This document shows, one piece after another, positions 52,883-63,977 of a stretch of 64,000 nucleotides of DNA. Source of the DNA: Enterobacter sp. CC120223-11 (GTDB lineage Bacteria; Pseudomonadota; Gammaproteobacteria; Enterobacterales; Enterobacteriaceae); assembly GCF_900215375.1 (NCBI RefSeq), contig NZ_OBEF01000018.1:36831-100830 (forward strand), written 5' to 3'. A program made the translations under genes and the position numbers. Within the stretch, counting starts at the first letter, position 1; the number at the start of each line of letters is the position of its first letter. The notes under the pieces are model-generated. The model searched no databases. It was not told where the DNA came from and saw only the letters and a program-made list of their open reading frames with translations.

Positions 52883-53503
52883 TCAGTCAATCGCGTCCAT
52901 GGCCTTTTGCACCTTCCAGATATAGCGAGGGGCCTGCGGCGACGGGTGATTCTTCACGATATGGTCGAAGAACTCTTCTTTATCCATACCGTTGATTTCG
53001 GCAATCGCTTTTTTGCGATCGGAGGAGAAGGTTCTCAGCAGTGCGCCTGCCCCGTTAACATAAGAGGTCACCAGCGCGTACTGCATTACTTCCGGGTCCT
53101 TAATGCCCTGCAATGGGCCATTTTCCAGGATGCGGAAATAGGCGGTACCCATAGAGATGTTGCGCTCAGGATTTTTCAGCTCGCTGACGGACGGGTCGCC
53201 GCTCCAGCCCATATAGCGATAGACTTCGCGCCCGGCGGTGGAAGGTTTCAGCTGCATCAGACCGACCGCGCCCGATTTGCTCACCACACCAGGATTACCA
53301 CCCGATTCCACTGCGATAATGGCGGTGATAAATTTCGGGTCCAGGCCCCAGGCTGCCCCGGCCTTCTGGCTGATAGGCATCCACTGCATCGCCCGCTGAA
53401 CCGGTACCTTCGGGTTATAAGGCGGCTGGGTGTAATCATATTTCGGTTTAGAACTGCACCCGGCAAGCAAGACCGCTAAAACAACAAACCATCTCAATTT
53501 CAC
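52883..53503 (-). CDS. emtA: membrane-bound endolytic lytic transglycosylase E
   Basis: A 206 aa outer-membrane lipoprotein (lipobox LAGC, Cys16) that cleaves glycan strands internally. The SLT domain has catalytic Glu66 in AVESGGNP, then [25 protein letters not shown] and SYVNGAGAL. Length and gene position match E. coli EmtA (MltE). It overlaps nothing and ends exactly where ycgR ends. Confidence 0.95.
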   Translation of the reverse strand: MKLRWFVVLAVLLAGCSSKPKYDYTQPPYNPKVPVQRAMQWMPISQKAGAAWGLDPKFITAIIAVESGGNPGVVSKSGAVGLMQLKPSTAGREVYRYMGWSGDPSVSELKNPERNISMGTAYFRILENGPLQGIKDPEVMQYALVTSYVNGAGALLRTFSSDRKKAIAEINGMDKEEFFDHIVKNHPSPQAPRYIWKVQKAMDAID

Positions 53504-53594
53504 GCTTCTGTCCTTATTCCTGAAGTGTGCGCGCTGATGACAACGCGGCGTTCAGGCGGCATGATAACCGTTTCATTCTCTGCAAGGAATTGCC

Positions 53595-54506
53595 ATGACT
53601 CTGTTTCATCTGATTGCGCCTTCGGGCTATTGCATTAACCAGCAGGCCGCCAGCCGCGGAATCGAACGCCTCCAGGCCGCCGGGCATCAGGTCAGCAATC
53701 AGGCGATTCTTTCCCGCCGCCAGCAGCGCTTCGCCGGGACGGAAGCCGAACGTGCGGGCGACATTAACTCGCTGGCAAGCCTCGAAGGGCAAAACGTTAT
53801 CGTCATGCCGGTACGCGGTGGCTACGGCGCAAGCCGCCTGCTCGATCTGATTGACTGGCGGGCTATCGCCGCACGCCAGCAGCACAATCCGCTGATTATC
53901 TGCGGCCACAGCGATTTCACCGCCATTCAGATGGCGCTCCTGTGCGAGGGCGTCATCACCTTCAGCGGTCCAATGATTGCCGGTAATTTTGGCGCGGAAA
54001 CGATGAATACCTTCACCGAGGAGCACTTCTGGCGCGCGCTGCGCAACCCGTCCTTCACCGTTGAATGGCAGGGTAACGGCCCGCTGTGCGACGTGGCAGG
54101 CACCCTGTGGGGCGGCAATCTGGCGATGCTGGCCTCTTTAGTCGGCACGCCCTGGCTGCCGCAAATCGACAACGGCATTCTGGTGCTGGAAGACATTAAC
54201 GAACATCCGTTCCGCGTGGAAAGGATGCTGCTACAGCTGTTCCATGCGGGCATTCTGGGCCGCCAGCGCGCGATTGTGTTGGGCAGCTTCAGCGGTGCTG
54301 AGCCGAATGACTACGACGCCGGGTACGATTTGCCGGCGATGACGGCGTATCTGCAATCCCGCCTGAACATTCCCGTTATCAGCGGGCTGGATTTTGGTCA
54401 TGAGCAGCGCACCGTCACCCTGCCACTCGGAGCACAGGCGCATCTGATTCGCAGTGAAAAGCGCACCACTTTATCCATTTCAGGCCATCCGACGATCGCC
54501 GAATAA
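53595..54506 (+). CDS. ldcA: murein tetrapeptide carboxypeptidase (LD-carboxypeptidase)
   Basis: Cytoplasmic enzyme of cell-wall recycling that removes the terminal D-Ala from murein tetrapeptides. The 303 aa protein has the nucleophile Ser in GHSDFTA, the Glu in LEDINEHPFR and the His in GLDFGHEQRT, the triad of the S66 family. It diverges from emtA, another murein enzyme, with 91 bases between them. Confidence 0.95.
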   Translation: MTLFHLIAPSGYCINQQAASRGIERLQAAGHQVSNQAILSRRQQRFAGTEAERAGDINSLASLEGQNVIVMPVRGGYGASRLLDLIDWRAIAARQQHNPLIICGHSDFTAIQMALLCEGVITFSGPMIAGNFGAETMNTFTEEHFWRALRNPSFTVEWQGNGPLCDVAGTLWGGNLAMLASLVGTPWLPQIDNGILVLEDINEHPFRVERMLLQLFHAGILGRQRAIVLGSFSGAEPNDYDAGYDLPAMTAYLQSRLNIPVISGLDFGHEQRTVTLPLGAQAHLIRSEKRTTLSISGHPTIAE

Positions 54507-54601
54507 AAAAATCACTCATCGCCCTGATTAATCCGCCGTTTCACTGACTTCTGTGATAACGTTTTATCCTCTTTTCACGCGAGCAAGGGAGTACGTGAAC
54601 G

Positions 54602-56335
54602 TTGGATGCCGGGGCAATAATCAGTCTGTTTATTCTGGGTTCGGTGCTGGTCACCTGCAGTATTCTATTAAGTTCCTTTTCGTCCCGTCTCGGGATCCCG
54701 ATCCTGGTGATTTTCCTCGCCATTGGCATGCTTGCGGGCATCGACGGCATCGGCGGCATTCCATTCGATAACTACCCCTTTGCTTACATGATAAGCAACC
54801 TCGCACTGGCGGTGATCCTGCTTGATGGCGGGATGCGCACCCAGGCAAGTTCGTTTCGTGTGGCACTCGGTCCCGCGCTGTCGCTGGCGACGGTAGGCGT
54901 ACTGATTACTTCTGGCCTGACCGGGATGATGGCCGCATGGTTATTCCACCTGAATTTGATTGAAGGCTTGCTGATTGGCGCGATTGTGGGCTCCACGGAT
55001 GCCGCGGCGGTGTTTTCACTGCTTGGCGGCAAAGGCCTCAACGAACGTGTCGGCTCCACCCTTGAAATTGAATCCGGCAGCAACGACCCTATGGCGGTGT
55101 TCCTCACCATCACCCTGATTGAGATGATCCAGCGCCAGCAGACCGGGCTGGACTGGATGTTCGCCGTTCATATTCTTCAGCAGTTCGGCCTCGGCATTGT
55201 GATTGGTCTTGGCGGCGGCTATCTGCTGCTGCAGATGATCAACCGCATCTCCTTGCCCGCCGGACTTTATCCGCTGCTGGCGCTGAGCGGCGGGATCATG
55301 ATTTTCGGCGTGACCACTACCCTCGACGGCAGCGGCATTCTGGCGGTCTATCTCTGCGGCTTCCTGCTCGGCAACCGCCCTATTCGCAACCGCTACGCCA
55401 TTTTGCAGAACTTTGACGGCCTGGCGTGGCTGGCACAAATCGGCATGTTCCTCGTGCTCGGCCTGCTGGTGACGCCGTCGGATCTGCTGCCGATTGCTAT
55501 TCCGGCGCTGCTGCTTTCCGCAGGTATGATTTTCTTCGCCCGTCCGTTATCCGTGTTCATCGGCCTGCTGCCGTTCCGCGGCTTCAACCTGCGCGAGCGC
55601 GTGTTTATCAGCTGGGTTGGCCTCCGGGGCGCGGTGCCCATCATCCTCGCCGTTTTCCCGATGATGGCGGGCCTTGAGAACGCACGCCTGTTCTTTAACG
55701 TCGCCTTCTTCGTGGTGCTGATATCGCTGCTGCTGCAGGGCACCTCGCTCTCCTGGGCGGCGAAAAAAGCCAAAGTGGTGGTCCCCCCCGTTGGCTGGCC
55801 AGTCTCCCGCGTGGGGCTGGATATTCACCCGGAAAACCCGTGGGAGCAGTTTGTCTATCAGCTCAGCGCAGACAAATGGTGCGTTGGCGCGGCGCTGCGT
55901 GATTTACATATGCCGCCGGACACGCGCATTGCCGCCCTGTTCCGCGACAACGTTATGCTGCACCCAACGGGCAGTACTCGCCTGAAGGAAGACGACGTAC
56001 TGTGCGTCATTGGCCGCGAGCGTGATTTACCCGCGCTTGGGAAGATGTTCAGCCAGTCGCCGCCGGTGGCGCTCGACCAGCGCTTCTTCGGTGACTTTAT
56101 TCTGGAAGCCAGCGCGAAGTTTACCGACGTGGCGATGATTTACGGCCTCGACGTCGGGGAAGAATTCCGCGACAACCCGCAGTCGCTCGGGGATATTGTT
56201 CAGCACTTGCTCGGTGCAGCGCCCGTTGTAGGTGATCAGGTTGAGTTCGCCGGAATGGTCTGGACGGTGGCTGAGAAAGAAGATAACGCGGTGCTGAAGG
56301 TGGGCGTTCGCGTGGCGGAAGAGGAAGCGGAGTAG
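54602..56335 (+). CDS. cvrA: K+/H+ antiporter NhaP2 (CvrA)
   Basis: A 577 aa CPA1-type antiporter with about 12 N-terminal membrane segments ([15 protein letters not shown] and [13 protein letters not shown] carry the core acidic residues) and a cytosolic TrkA-C-like domain (about 405-490). The start codon is TTG, as in the E. coli gene, giving [14 protein letters not shown]. It shares a terminator with convergent dadX. Confidence 0.95.
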   Translation: MDAGAIISLFILGSVLVTCSILLSSFSSRLGIPILVIFLAIGMLAGIDGIGGIPFDNYPFAYMISNLALAVILLDGGMRTQASSFRVALGPALSLATVGVLITSGLTGMMAAWLFHLNLIEGLLIGAIVGSTDAAAVFSLLGGKGLNERVGSTLEIESGSNDPMAVFLTITLIEMIQRQQTGLDWMFAVHILQQFGLGIVIGLGGGYLLLQMINRISLPAGLYPLLALSGGIMIFGVTTTLDGSGILAVYLCGFLLGNRPIRNRYAILQNFDGLAWLAQIGMFLVLGLLVTPSDLLPIAIPALLLSAGMIFFARPLSVFIGLLPFRGFNLRERVFISWVGLRGAVPIILAVFPMMAGLENARLFFNVAFFVVLISLLLQGTSLSWAAKKAKVVVPPVGWPVSRVGLDIHPENPWEQFVYQLSADKWCVGAALRDLHMPPDTRIAALFRDNVMLHPTGSTRLKEDDVLCVIGRERDLPALGKMFSQSPPVALDQRFFGDFILEASAKFTDVAMIYGLDVGEEFRDNPQSLGDIVQHLLGAAPVVGDQVEFAGMVWTVAEKEDNAVLKVGVRVAEEEAE

Positions 56336-56358
56336 TTCAGTTGCTCTGTAGCCTGATG

Positions 56359-56393
56359 CCCTCACCCCAACCCTCTCCCACGGGGAGAGGGAG
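56359..56393. repeat. dispersed repeat, CCCTCTCCC palindrome, copy 1
   Basis: CCTCACCCCAACCCTCTCCC followed by ACGGGGAGAGGGAG. The same element occurs in opposite orientation at 63919-63953. It is a common enterobacterial intergenic palindrome of this type, here between cvrA and the terminator. Confidence 0.7.
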
Positions 56394-56402
56394 CAGACAC
56401 TA

Positions 56403-56428
56403 AAAACCTTCTCTGAAGAGAAGGTTTT
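56403..56428. terminator. bidirectional terminator between cvrA and dadX
   Basis: AAAACCTTCTC-TGAA-GAGAAGGTTTT, a perfect 11-base stem with A/T flanks that can serve both convergent genes. Confidence 0.88.
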
Positions 56429-56433
56429 GCAGT

Positions 56434-57504
56434 TTACCCCGTCACAACAGGCACGCGCATTGCCAGGGCACACATCAGCTCATAGCCGACCGTGCCACAG
56501 CGTTCCGCCACATCATCAATCTTGATCTCTTTGCCCCACAGTTCGACTGGCGTGCCAATGCCAGCCTGCGGACACGGCGTGAGATCCACTGCCAGCATAT
56601 CCATGGAAACTCGCCCGACGGTGCCGGTGCGAATGCCGTCCACCAGCACTGGCGTGCCGTCCGGCGCATTGCGCGGATAGCCGTCGGCGTAGCCACAGGC
56701 CACGATGCCAATGCGTTGCTCCTGCTGCGCGGTGTACAACCGTCCGTAGCCCACTGTGTCGCCTGGTTTCAGATTCTGCACGGCTATGATTTCACTGCTC
56801 AACGTCATCACAGGTTTCAGACCGCTGTTGGCGATGTCCTGCCATTTACCCGATGGTGATGCGCCATACAGCACAATCCCAGGACGAACCCAGTCGTAAT
56901 GTGCCTCAGGATGCCAGAGCGTGGCGGCGGAGTTGGACAGCGATCGCGGGCAGTCGAGCCCTTCTGCCGCCAGCTCGATTTTCGCCATCGCTTCCGTTAT
57001 GCCTTCGGGATTTTCCGCATCGGCAAAGTGCGACATCAGCGTCATGTCGCTGACGTTGTGCATCGCGTGCAGCTGCTGCCAGACGGTGTGAACTTTGTCC
57101 GGCGTGAAGCCCAGCCGGTTCATGCCGCTGTTCACTTTGACGTAAACATCCAGCGGCGCGTTGAGCTTCGCGTTCTGTAACGCTTTCAGCTGCCAGTTGC
57201 TGTGCACGGTGGTCGTGAGTCGGTACTGGTCATAGAGCGGCAAATCTTCGGCGTGAAAGAACCCTTCCAGCATCAGAATCGGCCCTTTCCAGCCGCGCTC
57301 GCGCAGCAGCACCGCCTCTTCAAGATTGAGCAGTGCAAAGCCGTCGGTGTCGTTCAGCGCGCTCCAGATGCGCTCCAGACCGTGACCGTAAGCGTTGGCT
57401 TTTACCACCGACCAGACGCGGGAATCCGGGGCCGCCGAGCGCACCACCGCAAGGTTCTGCCGCAGCGCCTGAAGATCCAGGCTTGCGAGAACGGGACGTG
57501 ACAT
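56434..57504 (-). CDS. dadX: catabolic alanine racemase
   Basis: A 356 aa PLP enzyme that converts L-alanine to D-alanine for breakdown by DadA. PLP lysine in [10 protein letters not shown] (Lys34) and the second catalytic residue region [10 protein letters not shown] are present, with [11 protein letters not shown] near the C-terminus. It follows dadA by 9 bases on the minus strand and is co-transcribed with it. Confidence 0.95.
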   Translation of the reverse strand: MSRPVLASLDLQALRQNLAVVRSAAPDSRVWSVVKANAYGHGLERIWSALNDTDGFALLNLEEAVLLRERGWKGPILMLEGFFHAEDLPLYDQYRLTTTVHSNWQLKALQNAKLNAPLDVYVKVNSGMNRLGFTPDKVHTVWQQLHAMHNVSDMTLMSHFADAENPEGITEAMAKIELAAEGLDCPRSLSNSAATLWHPEAHYDWVRPGIVLYGASPSGKWQDIANSGLKPVMTLSSEIIAVQNLKPGDTVGYGRLYTAQQEQRIGIVACGYADGYPRNAPDGTPVLVDGIRTGTVGRVSMDMLAVDLTPCPQAGIGTPVELWGKEIKIDDVAERCGTVGYELMCALAMRVPVVTG

Positions 57505-57513
57505 AACAGCTCC

Positions 57514-58812
57514 TTAGTTGTGCGCGCCGTGCAAATGCTGCGGGCGCGACGGCGTAAAGCCTGACTGATAGCGGGCCACGCCTAAATCATCGTACGGAAT
57601 AGCCGGGGTACGGCCAGAAATCAAATCGCTCAGCAGCTGACCGGAGCCGCAGGCCATGGTCCAGCCCAGGGTGCCGTGCCCGGTATTAAGCCACAAATTC
57701 TTGTACGGCGTGCGTCCGACTATTGGCGTACCGTCAGGCGTCATGGGGCGCAGCCCGGTCCAGAAGTTTGCCTGTTCGACGTGGCCGCCGCGTGGGAACA
57801 GATCCCGCACCACCATCTCCAGCGTTTCACGCCGCGCCTTCAGCAACTCAGTGTTAAACCCGACGATCTCCGCCATGCCGCCCACGCGAATACGGTCGTC
57901 GAAGCGAGTGATCGCAATTTTGTACGTTTCATCAAGAATAGTTGAAACCGGCGCGCCGTCGTCGTCTTTAACAGGGATGGTGAGGGAGTAACCTTTCAGG
58001 GGATAAACAGGGATATCGACAATGCCCTTCAGCATGGAGGTGGAATAGGAGCCAAAAGCCATCACGTAGGCGTCGGCTTTGACAATTTCTTCGCCACACT
58101 TCACGCCGTAAATTTGCCCACCCTCAGAGAGCAATTTATCCACCGGCGTATTAAAGCGGAAGACCACGCCTGCCTCTTCGGCCATTTTCGCCAGCCGCTG
58201 GGTGAACAACTGGCAGTCGCCGGTTTCGTCATTCGGCAGGCGCAGGCCGCCGGTGAGCTTGTGGGCCACTTCCGCAAGCGCAGGTTCCACTTCGGCCAGG
58301 CGACTGGCTTCCAGCAGCTGATATGGCACGCCTGCATCCTGAAGCACAGCGATATCGCGGGTCGCGTTTTCATACTGTTGTTCGGTGCGGAAAAGTTGCA
58401 GAGTCCCGCCCTGGCGGCCTTCGTACTGGATACCGGTGGCAGTGCGCAGCGCCATCAGACAGTCGCGGCTGTACTCCGCCAGGCGAACCATACGGCCTTT
58501 GTTTTGCATATAGTGGCGGGTGTCGCAGTTGCGCAGCATCTGCCACATCCACTTCAGCTGGAACGGCGTCCCGTCGAGGCTTATCGCCAGCGGCGCATGG
58601 CGCTGGAACATCCATTTGATGGCTTTAAGCGGAACGCCAGGTGCCGCCCAGGGTGCCGCGTAGCCCGGAGAAATTTGTCCGGCGTTGGCGGCGCTGGTTT
58701 CCAGCGCCGGGCCCGGCTCCCTGTCGATGACCGTCACCTCGTGCCCTGCCTGACGTAAATACCAGGCGCTGGCCACGCCGACGACCCCACTTCCGAGGAT
58801 AACCACTCGCAT
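57514..58812 (-). CDS. dadA: D-amino acid dehydrogenase small subunit
   Basis: Membrane-associated FAD enzyme that oxidises D-alanine to pyruvate and feeds electrons to the respiratory chain. The 432 aa length equals E. coli DadA. Rossmann motif [17 protein letters not shown] at 3-19; [17 protein letters not shown] and [16 protein letters not shown] near the C-terminus bind FAD. The start at 58812 gives the canonical MRVVILGSG; nine codons upstream in frame were not used. Confidence 0.96.
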   Translation of the reverse strand: MRVVILGSGVVGVASAWYLRQAGHEVTVIDREPGPALETSAANAGQISPGYAAPWAAPGVPLKAIKWMFQRHAPLAISLDGTPFQLKWMWQMLRNCDTRHYMQNKGRMVRLAEYSRDCLMALRTATGIQYEGRQGGTLQLFRTEQQYENATRDIAVLQDAGVPYQLLEASRLAEVEPALAEVAHKLTGGLRLPNDETGDCQLFTQRLAKMAEEAGVVFRFNTPVDKLLSEGGQIYGVKCGEEIVKADAYVMAFGSYSTSMLKGIVDIPVYPLKGYSLTIPVKDDDGAPVSTILDETYKIAITRFDDRIRVGGMAEIVGFNTELLKARRETLEMVVRDLFPRGGHVEQANFWTGLRPMTPDGTPIVGRTPYKNLWLNTGHGTLGWTMACGSGQLLSDLISGRTPAIPYDDLGVARYQSGFTPSRPQHLHGAHN

Positions 58813-59131
58813 AACGACTCCAGTACCGTAAAAGAACAATCTTCTGATTACATACTGATAACCTAGATTAAAATATTATTCAACATACGCTTTTTTTATG
58901 GTGACTTACCTCACACCCGCCCGCCATACAAAGGTATGCACGGTTTTGAAATCTCGTGCTGCGGCGCAATTTTCGTCAGCACATAATTCCGCAAATATGC
59001 AAAAACGTCGCCACTGACGCAGGGAAATCGCGAAGAAAAAGATTTGCGGTTCGCACGTTAGCCCAGGGCTGTTCTATTCTTAACAGGAGGCTCTCCAGAC
59101 AGAGAGGGCCGCCAACAATGAGGGCGCGCTA
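58813..59131. promoter_or_regulatory. divergent dadA/ycgB control region
   Basis: No gene is present in these 319 bases. A CRP site (58900-58915) is listed separately. The stretch 58845-58895 next to dadA is AT-rich, as expected for the Lrp-bound dad promoter known from E. coli, though I cannot pick out single Lrp sites. TTCTATTCTTAA near 59073-59084 is a possible -10 for ycgB, of the CTATNCT form favoured by sigma-S. Confidence 0.45.
58900..58915. promoter_or_regulatory. CRP site of the dadAX operon
   Basis: GGTGA-CTTACC-TCACA matches TGTGA-N6-TCACA in 9 of 10 positions, about 88 bases upstream of dadA. In E. coli dadAX is activated by CRP-cAMP. Confidence 0.72.
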
Positions 59132-60664
59132 ATGGCTACGATTGACTCCATGAATAAGGACACCACACGTCTGAGCGATGGACCCGACTGGACCTTCGAG
59201 CTGCTGGATACCTATCTGGCGGAGATCGATCGGGTGGCGAAGCTCTACCGACTCGATACCTATCCCCATCAAATCGAAGTCATTACTTCCGAGCAGATGA
59301 TGGATGCCTACTCCAGCGTCGGGATGCCTATCAACTACACCCACTGGTCGTTTGGCAAAAAGTTTATCGAAACCGAGCGGCTCTATAAGCACGGCCAGCA
59401 GGGACTGGCGTATGAAATCGTCATTAACTCCAACCCCTGTATCGCCTACCTGATGGAGGAGAACACCATGACCATGCAGGCGCTGGTCATGGCGCACGCC
59501 TGCTATGGGCATAACTCCTTCTTCAAAAATAACTACCTGTTCCGCAGCTGGACCGATGCCAGTTCCATCGTCGACTACCTGATCTTCGCGCGCAAATACA
59601 TCACCGAGTGCGAAGAGCGCTACGGCGTGGACGAGGTGGAAAAGCTGCTCGACTCCTGTCACGCACTAATGAACTACGGCGTCGACCGCTACAAACGCCC
59701 GCAGAAAATCTCCCTGCAGGAGGAGAAGGCGCGGCAGAAAAGTCGCGAAGAGTATCTGCAAAGTCAGGTGAACACGCTGTGGCGCACCCTGCCGAAGAAA
59801 GAAGAAGAGAAGACAATTGCGGTGGCTCGCCGTTATCCGTCCGAGCCACAGGAAAATATTCTCTACTTTATGGAGAAAAACGCCCCGCTGCTGGAGTCCT
59901 GGCAGCGTGAGATCCTGCGCATCGTGCGTAAGGTCAGCCAGTATTTTTATCCGCAGAAGCAGACGCAGGTGATGAACGAGGGCTGGGCAACCTTCTGGCA
60001 CTACACCATTCTTAATCATCTCTACGATGAAGGGAAAGTGACCGAGCGCTTTATGCTGGAATTCCTGCACAGCCACACTAACGTGGTGTTCCAGCCGCCT
60101 TACAACAGCCCGTGGTATAGCGGCATTAACCCGTATGCGCTGGGCTTTGCGATGTTCCAGGATATCAAGCGTATCTGCCAGTCGCCGACGGAAGAAGACA
60201 AATACTGGTTCCCGGACATTGCCGGGTCGGACTGGCTGGAAACGCTGCATTTTGCGATGCGCGACTTTAAGGACGAGAGCTTTATCAGCCAGTTCCTGTC
60301 GCCGAAGGTCATGCGTGATTTCCGTCTTTTCACGGTGCTCGACGACGATCATAACAACTACCTGGAAATTTCAGCCATTCACAACGAAGAAGGCTACCGG
60401 GAGATTCGTAACCGACTGTCGTCGCAGTACAACCTGAGCAATCTGGAACCGAATATTCAGGTGTGGAATGTGGATTTGCGTGGCGATCGTTCCCTGACGT
60501 TGCGTTATGTGCCTCACAACCGCGCCCCGCTGGATATGGGACGACGCGAAGTGCTGAAGCACGTGCATCGCCTCTGGGGCTTTGATGTGCAGCTGGAGCA
60601 GCAAAACGCTGATGGCAGCGTAGAACTGCTCGATCGCTGCCCGCCAAGGCAGAATTTGCTCTAG
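59132..60664 (+). CDS. ycgB: SpoVR family protein YcgB
   Basis: A 510 aa cytoplasmic protein of the SpoVR family, the same length as E. coli YcgB. Highly conserved blocks are visible: YTHWSFGKKF, YEIVINSNPCIAYLMEENT, AHACYGHNSFFKNNYLF, MNEGWATFWHY and FMLEFLHSHTNVVFQPPYN. The family is linked to stress and spore-cortex or murein physiology; in E. coli it acts with the YeaG/YeaH kinase system. The biochemical function is not known. Confidence 0.93.
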   Translation: MATIDSMNKDTTRLSDGPDWTFELLDTYLAEIDRVAKLYRLDTYPHQIEVITSEQMMDAYSSVGMPINYTHWSFGKKFIETERLYKHGQQGLAYEIVINSNPCIAYLMEENTMTMQALVMAHACYGHNSFFKNNYLFRSWTDASSIVDYLIFARKYITECEERYGVDEVEKLLDSCHALMNYGVDRYKRPQKISLQEEKARQKSREEYLQSQVNTLWRTLPKKEEEKTIAVARRYPSEPQENILYFMEKNAPLLESWQREILRIVRKVSQYFYPQKQTQVMNEGWATFWHYTILNHLYDEGKVTERFMLEFLHSHTNVVFQPPYNSPWYSGINPYALGFAMFQDIKRICQSPTEEDKYWFPDIAGSDWLETLHFAMRDFKDESFISQFLSPKVMRDFRLFTVLDDDHNNYLEISAIHNEEGYREIRNRLSSQYNLSNLEPNIQVWNVDLRGDRSLTLRYVPHNRAPLDMGRREVLKHVHRLWGFDVQLEQQNADGSVELLDRCPPRQNLL

Positions 60665-60670
60665 GCGTAA

Positions 60671-60698
60671 AAAAAGCCGGGTGAGAACCCGGCTTTTT
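60671..60698. terminator. bidirectional terminator between ycgB and fadR
   Basis: AAGCCGGGT-GAGA-ACCCGGCTT flanked by A5 and T5 runs, 7 bases past ycgB and 20 bases past the fadR stop on the other strand. Confidence 0.92.
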
Positions 60699-60718
60699 GC
60701 TGTCTGTTTTCGGCGGAA

Positions 60719-61438
60719 TTAACGCCCGTGAATCGCCAAATCGCCCGGCAGCGTTTTCTGCATTTTGTGCCAGACAAGCCCGGACTCGTGGCCGTAGCGG
60801 CGCACCGTCTCATAAACCTGTTCGTGCTGACCCTGTTCACACACTTTTGCCAGCTGATGGTAGAAGCCGAGCGCCAGGCTGCGCGCTTCCGGATTGGCAA
60901 AATAGTGGCGGCCAATGCGGGTGTAGAGCCCTTTCATGCCGTTTAAGATCAGGCCATAAATCGGGTTACCGGAGGCGAACGCCAAGCCGCGGAAAATGCT
61001 GTAGTCCAGTTCGGCAAAGGCATCGGCGTGATCTTCCACTTCCTTCGCCGTGGCCAGAACCTTCAGGGCCTCTTCCGGATGCTGACGGAACGCGGTGCGG
61101 ATAAAAATAGTGGCGATGTTGGTGCGCACGGAGAGGAGGTTATCGATAAGCTGCGGCACGCTGTCGTGATCGAGGCGCGCCAGCGTTTCCAGAATATTCA
61201 GGCCAGACGTTTCCCAGAAGTTATTCACTTTGGTGGGTTTGCCGTGCTGGATGGTCAACCAGCCATCGCGGGCCAGACGCTGCAGCACTTCACGTAAGGT
61301 GGTGCGCGTAACGCCAATCAGTTCAGAAAGCTCACGCTCTGCGGGCAGGATGGTTCCGGGTGCGAAGCGGTTATTCCAGATACTTTCAATGATGTACTCT
61401 TCCGCGAAACCCGCCGGGCTCTGCGCCTTAATGACCAT
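60719..61438 (-). CDS. fadR: fatty acid metabolism regulator FadR
   Basis: A 239 aa acyl-CoA-responsive GntR-family regulator, exactly the E. coli length, which represses fad and activates fab genes. The N-terminal winged helix [20 protein letters not shown] binds DNA, and the C-terminal helical domain binds long-chain acyl-CoA ([21 protein letters not shown], cited in part). It diverges from nhaB as in E. coli. Confidence 0.97.
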   Translation of the reverse strand: MVIKAQSPAGFAEEYIIESIWNNRFAPGTILPAERELSELIGVTRTTLREVLQRLARDGWLTIQHGKPTKVNNFWETSGLNILETLARLDHDSVPQLIDNLLSVRTNIATIFIRTAFRQHPEEALKVLATAKEVEDHADAFAELDYSIFRGLAFASGNPIYGLILNGMKGLYTRIGRHYFANPEARSLALGFYHQLAKVCEQGQHEQVYETVRRYGHESGLVWHKMQKTLPGDLAIHGR

Positions 61439-61657
61439 AGTGAGATTTCCATTACACAGCGTTGCTAATTTGGCACTCATCATACCAGAGCCAATGGGGG
61501 GGCAGATAGCGCATCGCCGTAATTAAAAGGGGATCGCTGTTTAATTTTATAAAATTACCTCGCGGTACCCGCACTTGCCTGTCGCGGCCTGAGGAACGAT
61601 ACTTCGTGGTTCATCTTCAGGAAACTGCTTACTTTTTGACGGGATCGGAAATCTGTC

Positions 61658-63214
61658 GTGGAAATTTCAACCTCGCGCGCGCTGTGGCGCAATTTTTTGG
61701 GCCAGTCACCGGACTGGTACAAGCTGACGCTTATTCTCTTTCTGGCGATAAACCCTGTCGTCTTTTTCTTTGACCCGTTTGTGGCCGGCTGGCTGCTGGT
61801 AGGCGAGTTCATCTTCACGCTGGCGATGGCACTCAAGTGCTACCCGCTGCTGCCGGGCGGTCTGCTGGCGATTGAAGCGGTGATGGTGGGCATGACCCGT
61901 GCGGAACACGTTCGGGAAGAAATTGCCGGGAATCTCGAAGTACTGCTGCTGCTTATGTTTATGGTCGCAGGCATCTACTTTATGAAGCAGCTGCTGCTGT
62001 TTATCTTCACTCGCCTGCTGCTGAGCATTCGCAGCAAGATGCTGCTGTCTGTCGCCTTCTGTCTTGCCGCAGCGTTTTTATCTGCCTTCCTGGATGCGCT
62101 GACGGTAGTCGCGGTGATCATTAGCGTCGCAGTTGGCTTCTACGGCATATACCACCGCGTGGCCTCGTCGCGCCCCGGTGATAATGACATGCTCGACGAT
62201 AGCCATATCGAAGCACACAACAAAGAGGTGCTGGAACAGTTCCGCGCCTTCCTGCGCAGCCTGATGATGCACGCCGGTGTCGGCACCGCGTTGGGCGGGG
62301 TAATGACCATGGTTGGCGAGCCGCAGAACCTGATCATCGCCAAAGCCGCAGGCTGGCATTTTGGCGAATTCTTCCTGCGGATGCTGCCGGTCACGCTGCC
62401 GGTGTTCATCTGTGGCCTGATAACCTGCCTGCTGGTCGAAAAATTCAGGCTGTTTGGTTATGGCGAACAGCTGCCGCCTGCCGTGCGCGATGAGCTGCAG
62501 GCGTTCGATGCGAAGAGCCGCGCCCAGCGTACGCGTCAGGAATCGCTGAAACTGGTGATTCAGGGCGTTATCGGCGTGTGGCTGATTATTGCCCTCGCGC
62601 TGCACCTGGCCGAAGTGGGGCTGATTGGCCTGACCGTCATCATCTTTGCCACGTCGCTGACGGGCGTGACAGATGAACACGCCATCGGCAAAGCCTTCAC
62701 TGAGGCGCTGCCGTTTACCGCCCTGCTGACGGTGTTCTTTGCCGTAGTGGCGGTGATTATCGACCAGCAGCTCTTCTCGCCTATTATCAACTTCGTGCTG
62801 CAGGCTTCGCCGCATGCGCAGCTGTCGCTGTTCTACCTGTTCAACGGCCTGCTCTCATCCATTTCCGACAATGTGTTTGTCGGCACGGTGTATATCAACG
62901 AAGCCAAATCAGCGCTGGAACACGGTGCCATCTCCCTGCCGCAGTTCGAAATGCTGGCGGTGGCGATTAATACCGGCACTAACCTGCCCTCGGTGGCGAC
63001 GCCTAACGGCCAGGCGGCTTTCCTGTTCCTGCTGACTTCTGCACTCGCCCCGCTGATCCGCCTCTCCTATGGCCGTATGGTGTGGATGGCCCTGCCGTAT
63101 ACGCTGGTACTGACGCTCGTAGGATTGCTGTGCGTGGAGTTTACGCTTATCCCCTACACGGAATGGCTGGGGTCCACGGGCTGGCTCTCGAGTTCACCGC
63201 TGCCGCTACATTAG
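61658..63214 (+). CDS. nhaB: Na+/H+ antiporter NhaB
   Basis: A 518 aa electrogenic antiporter with about 12 membrane segments. [46 protein letters not shown] (both cited in part) and [18 protein letters not shown] are characteristic. It starts with GTG ([16 protein letters not shown]), like the E. coli gene. DsbB follows after 134 bases. Confidence 0.97.
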   Translation: MEISTSRALWRNFLGQSPDWYKLTLILFLAINPVVFFFDPFVAGWLLVGEFIFTLAMALKCYPLLPGGLLAIEAVMVGMTRAEHVREEIAGNLEVLLLLMFMVAGIYFMKQLLLFIFTRLLLSIRSKMLLSVAFCLAAAFLSAFLDALTVVAVIISVAVGFYGIYHRVASSRPGDNDMLDDSHIEAHNKEVLEQFRAFLRSLMMHAGVGTALGGVMTMVGEPQNLIIAKAAGWHFGEFFLRMLPVTLPVFICGLITCLLVEKFRLFGYGEQLPPAVRDELQAFDAKSRAQRTRQESLKLVIQGVIGVWLIIALALHLAEVGLIGLTVIIFATSLTGVTDEHAIGKAFTEALPFTALLTVFFAVVAVIIDQQLFSPIINFVLQASPHAQLSLFYLFNGLLSSISDNVFVGTVYINEAKSALEHGAISLPQFEMLAVAINTGTNLPSVATPNGQAAFLFLLTSALAPLIRLSYGRMVWMALPYTLVLTLVGLLCVEFTLIPYTEWLGSTGWLSSSPLPLH

Positions 63215-63348
63215 ACCTTCTCTGATTGACGCCCGCAGCCCGTTGCGGGCGATTCATCCGCTTTTACGCAATAATTACTCTCCACATAGTGGCGCGGTAA
63301 ATGTTTTCGTTTACACTGCGGGTCTTAGCATGTTCCAGGGAAATGATT

Positions 63349-63879
63349 ATGTTGCGATTTTTAAACCAGTGCTCACGCGGTCGCGGAGCGTGGTTATTGT
63401 TAGCGTTTGTCGCGTTCGCTTTAGAGATGGTTGCGCTGTGGTTCCAGCACGTGATGATGCTGAAACCTTGCGTGCTGTGTATCTATGAACGCAGCGCGCT
63501 GTTCGGCGTGATGGGCGCCGGGATTGTCGGGGCTATCGCGCCCAAAACGCCGCTGCGTTTTGCCGCCCTCGCTATCTGGATTTACAGCGCCATTCGTGGT
63601 TTGCAGCTGTCGTGGGAGCACACCATGATGCAGCTGCACCCTTCTCCGTTCCAGACCTGTGATTTTGCCGCGCGTTTCCCGACGTGGCTGCCGCTTGATA
63701 AGTGGCTGCCGCAGGTGTTTGTCGCCAGCGGCGACTGCTCCGTACGCCAGTGGCAATTCCTGTCGCTCGAAATGCCACAGTGGCTGGTTGGCATTTTTGC
63801 CGCCTTCCTGATTGTGGCGCTGCTGGTGCTGATTGCCCAGCCGTTTAAACCGAAAAAACGCGATTTGTTTGGAAGGTAA
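63349..63879 (+). CDS. dsbB: disulfide bond formation protein B
   Basis: A 176 aa inner-membrane protein that reoxidises DsbA and passes electrons to quinones. Four membrane segments; cysteine pairs Cys41/Cys44 (CVLC) and Cys104/Cys130 are present. The start at 63349 (MLRFLNQ) follows AGGGAA at 6 bases and equals the E. coli N-terminus; the ATG at 63343 is too near the site. Confidence 0.97.
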   Translation: MLRFLNQCSRGRGAWLLLAFVAFALEMVALWFQHVMMLKPCVLCIYERSALFGVMGAGIVGAIAPKTPLRFAALAIWIYSAIRGLQLSWEHTMMQLHPSPFQTCDFAARFPTWLPLDKWLPQVFVASGDCSVRQWQFLSLEMPQWLVGIFAAFLIVALLVLIAQPFKPKKRDLFGR

Positions 63880-63883
63880 AAGC

Positions 63884-63910
63884 AAAAAGGCAACTTCGGT
63901 TGCCTTTTTT
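63884..63910 (+). terminator. intrinsic terminator after dsbB
   Basis: AAAAAGGCAAC-TTCG-GTTGCCTTTTTT: a perfect stem closed by a stable C(TTCG)G tetraloop, 5 bases past the stop. The same hairpin sequence recurs at the window end. Confidence 0.93.
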
Positions 63911-63918
63911 AGTGTTTG

Positions 63919-63953
63919 CTCCCTCTCCTTTGGGAGAGGGTCGGGGTGAGGGG
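63919..63953. repeat. dispersed repeat, CCCTCTCCC palindrome, copy 2
   Basis: GCTCCCTCTCCTTTGGGAGA followed by GGGTCGGGGTGAGGGG; inverse orientation relative to the copy at 56359. It lies between two identical terminator hairpins. Confidence 0.7.
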
Positions 63954-63977
63954 ATCAGACCGCACTGCTCCCGATTG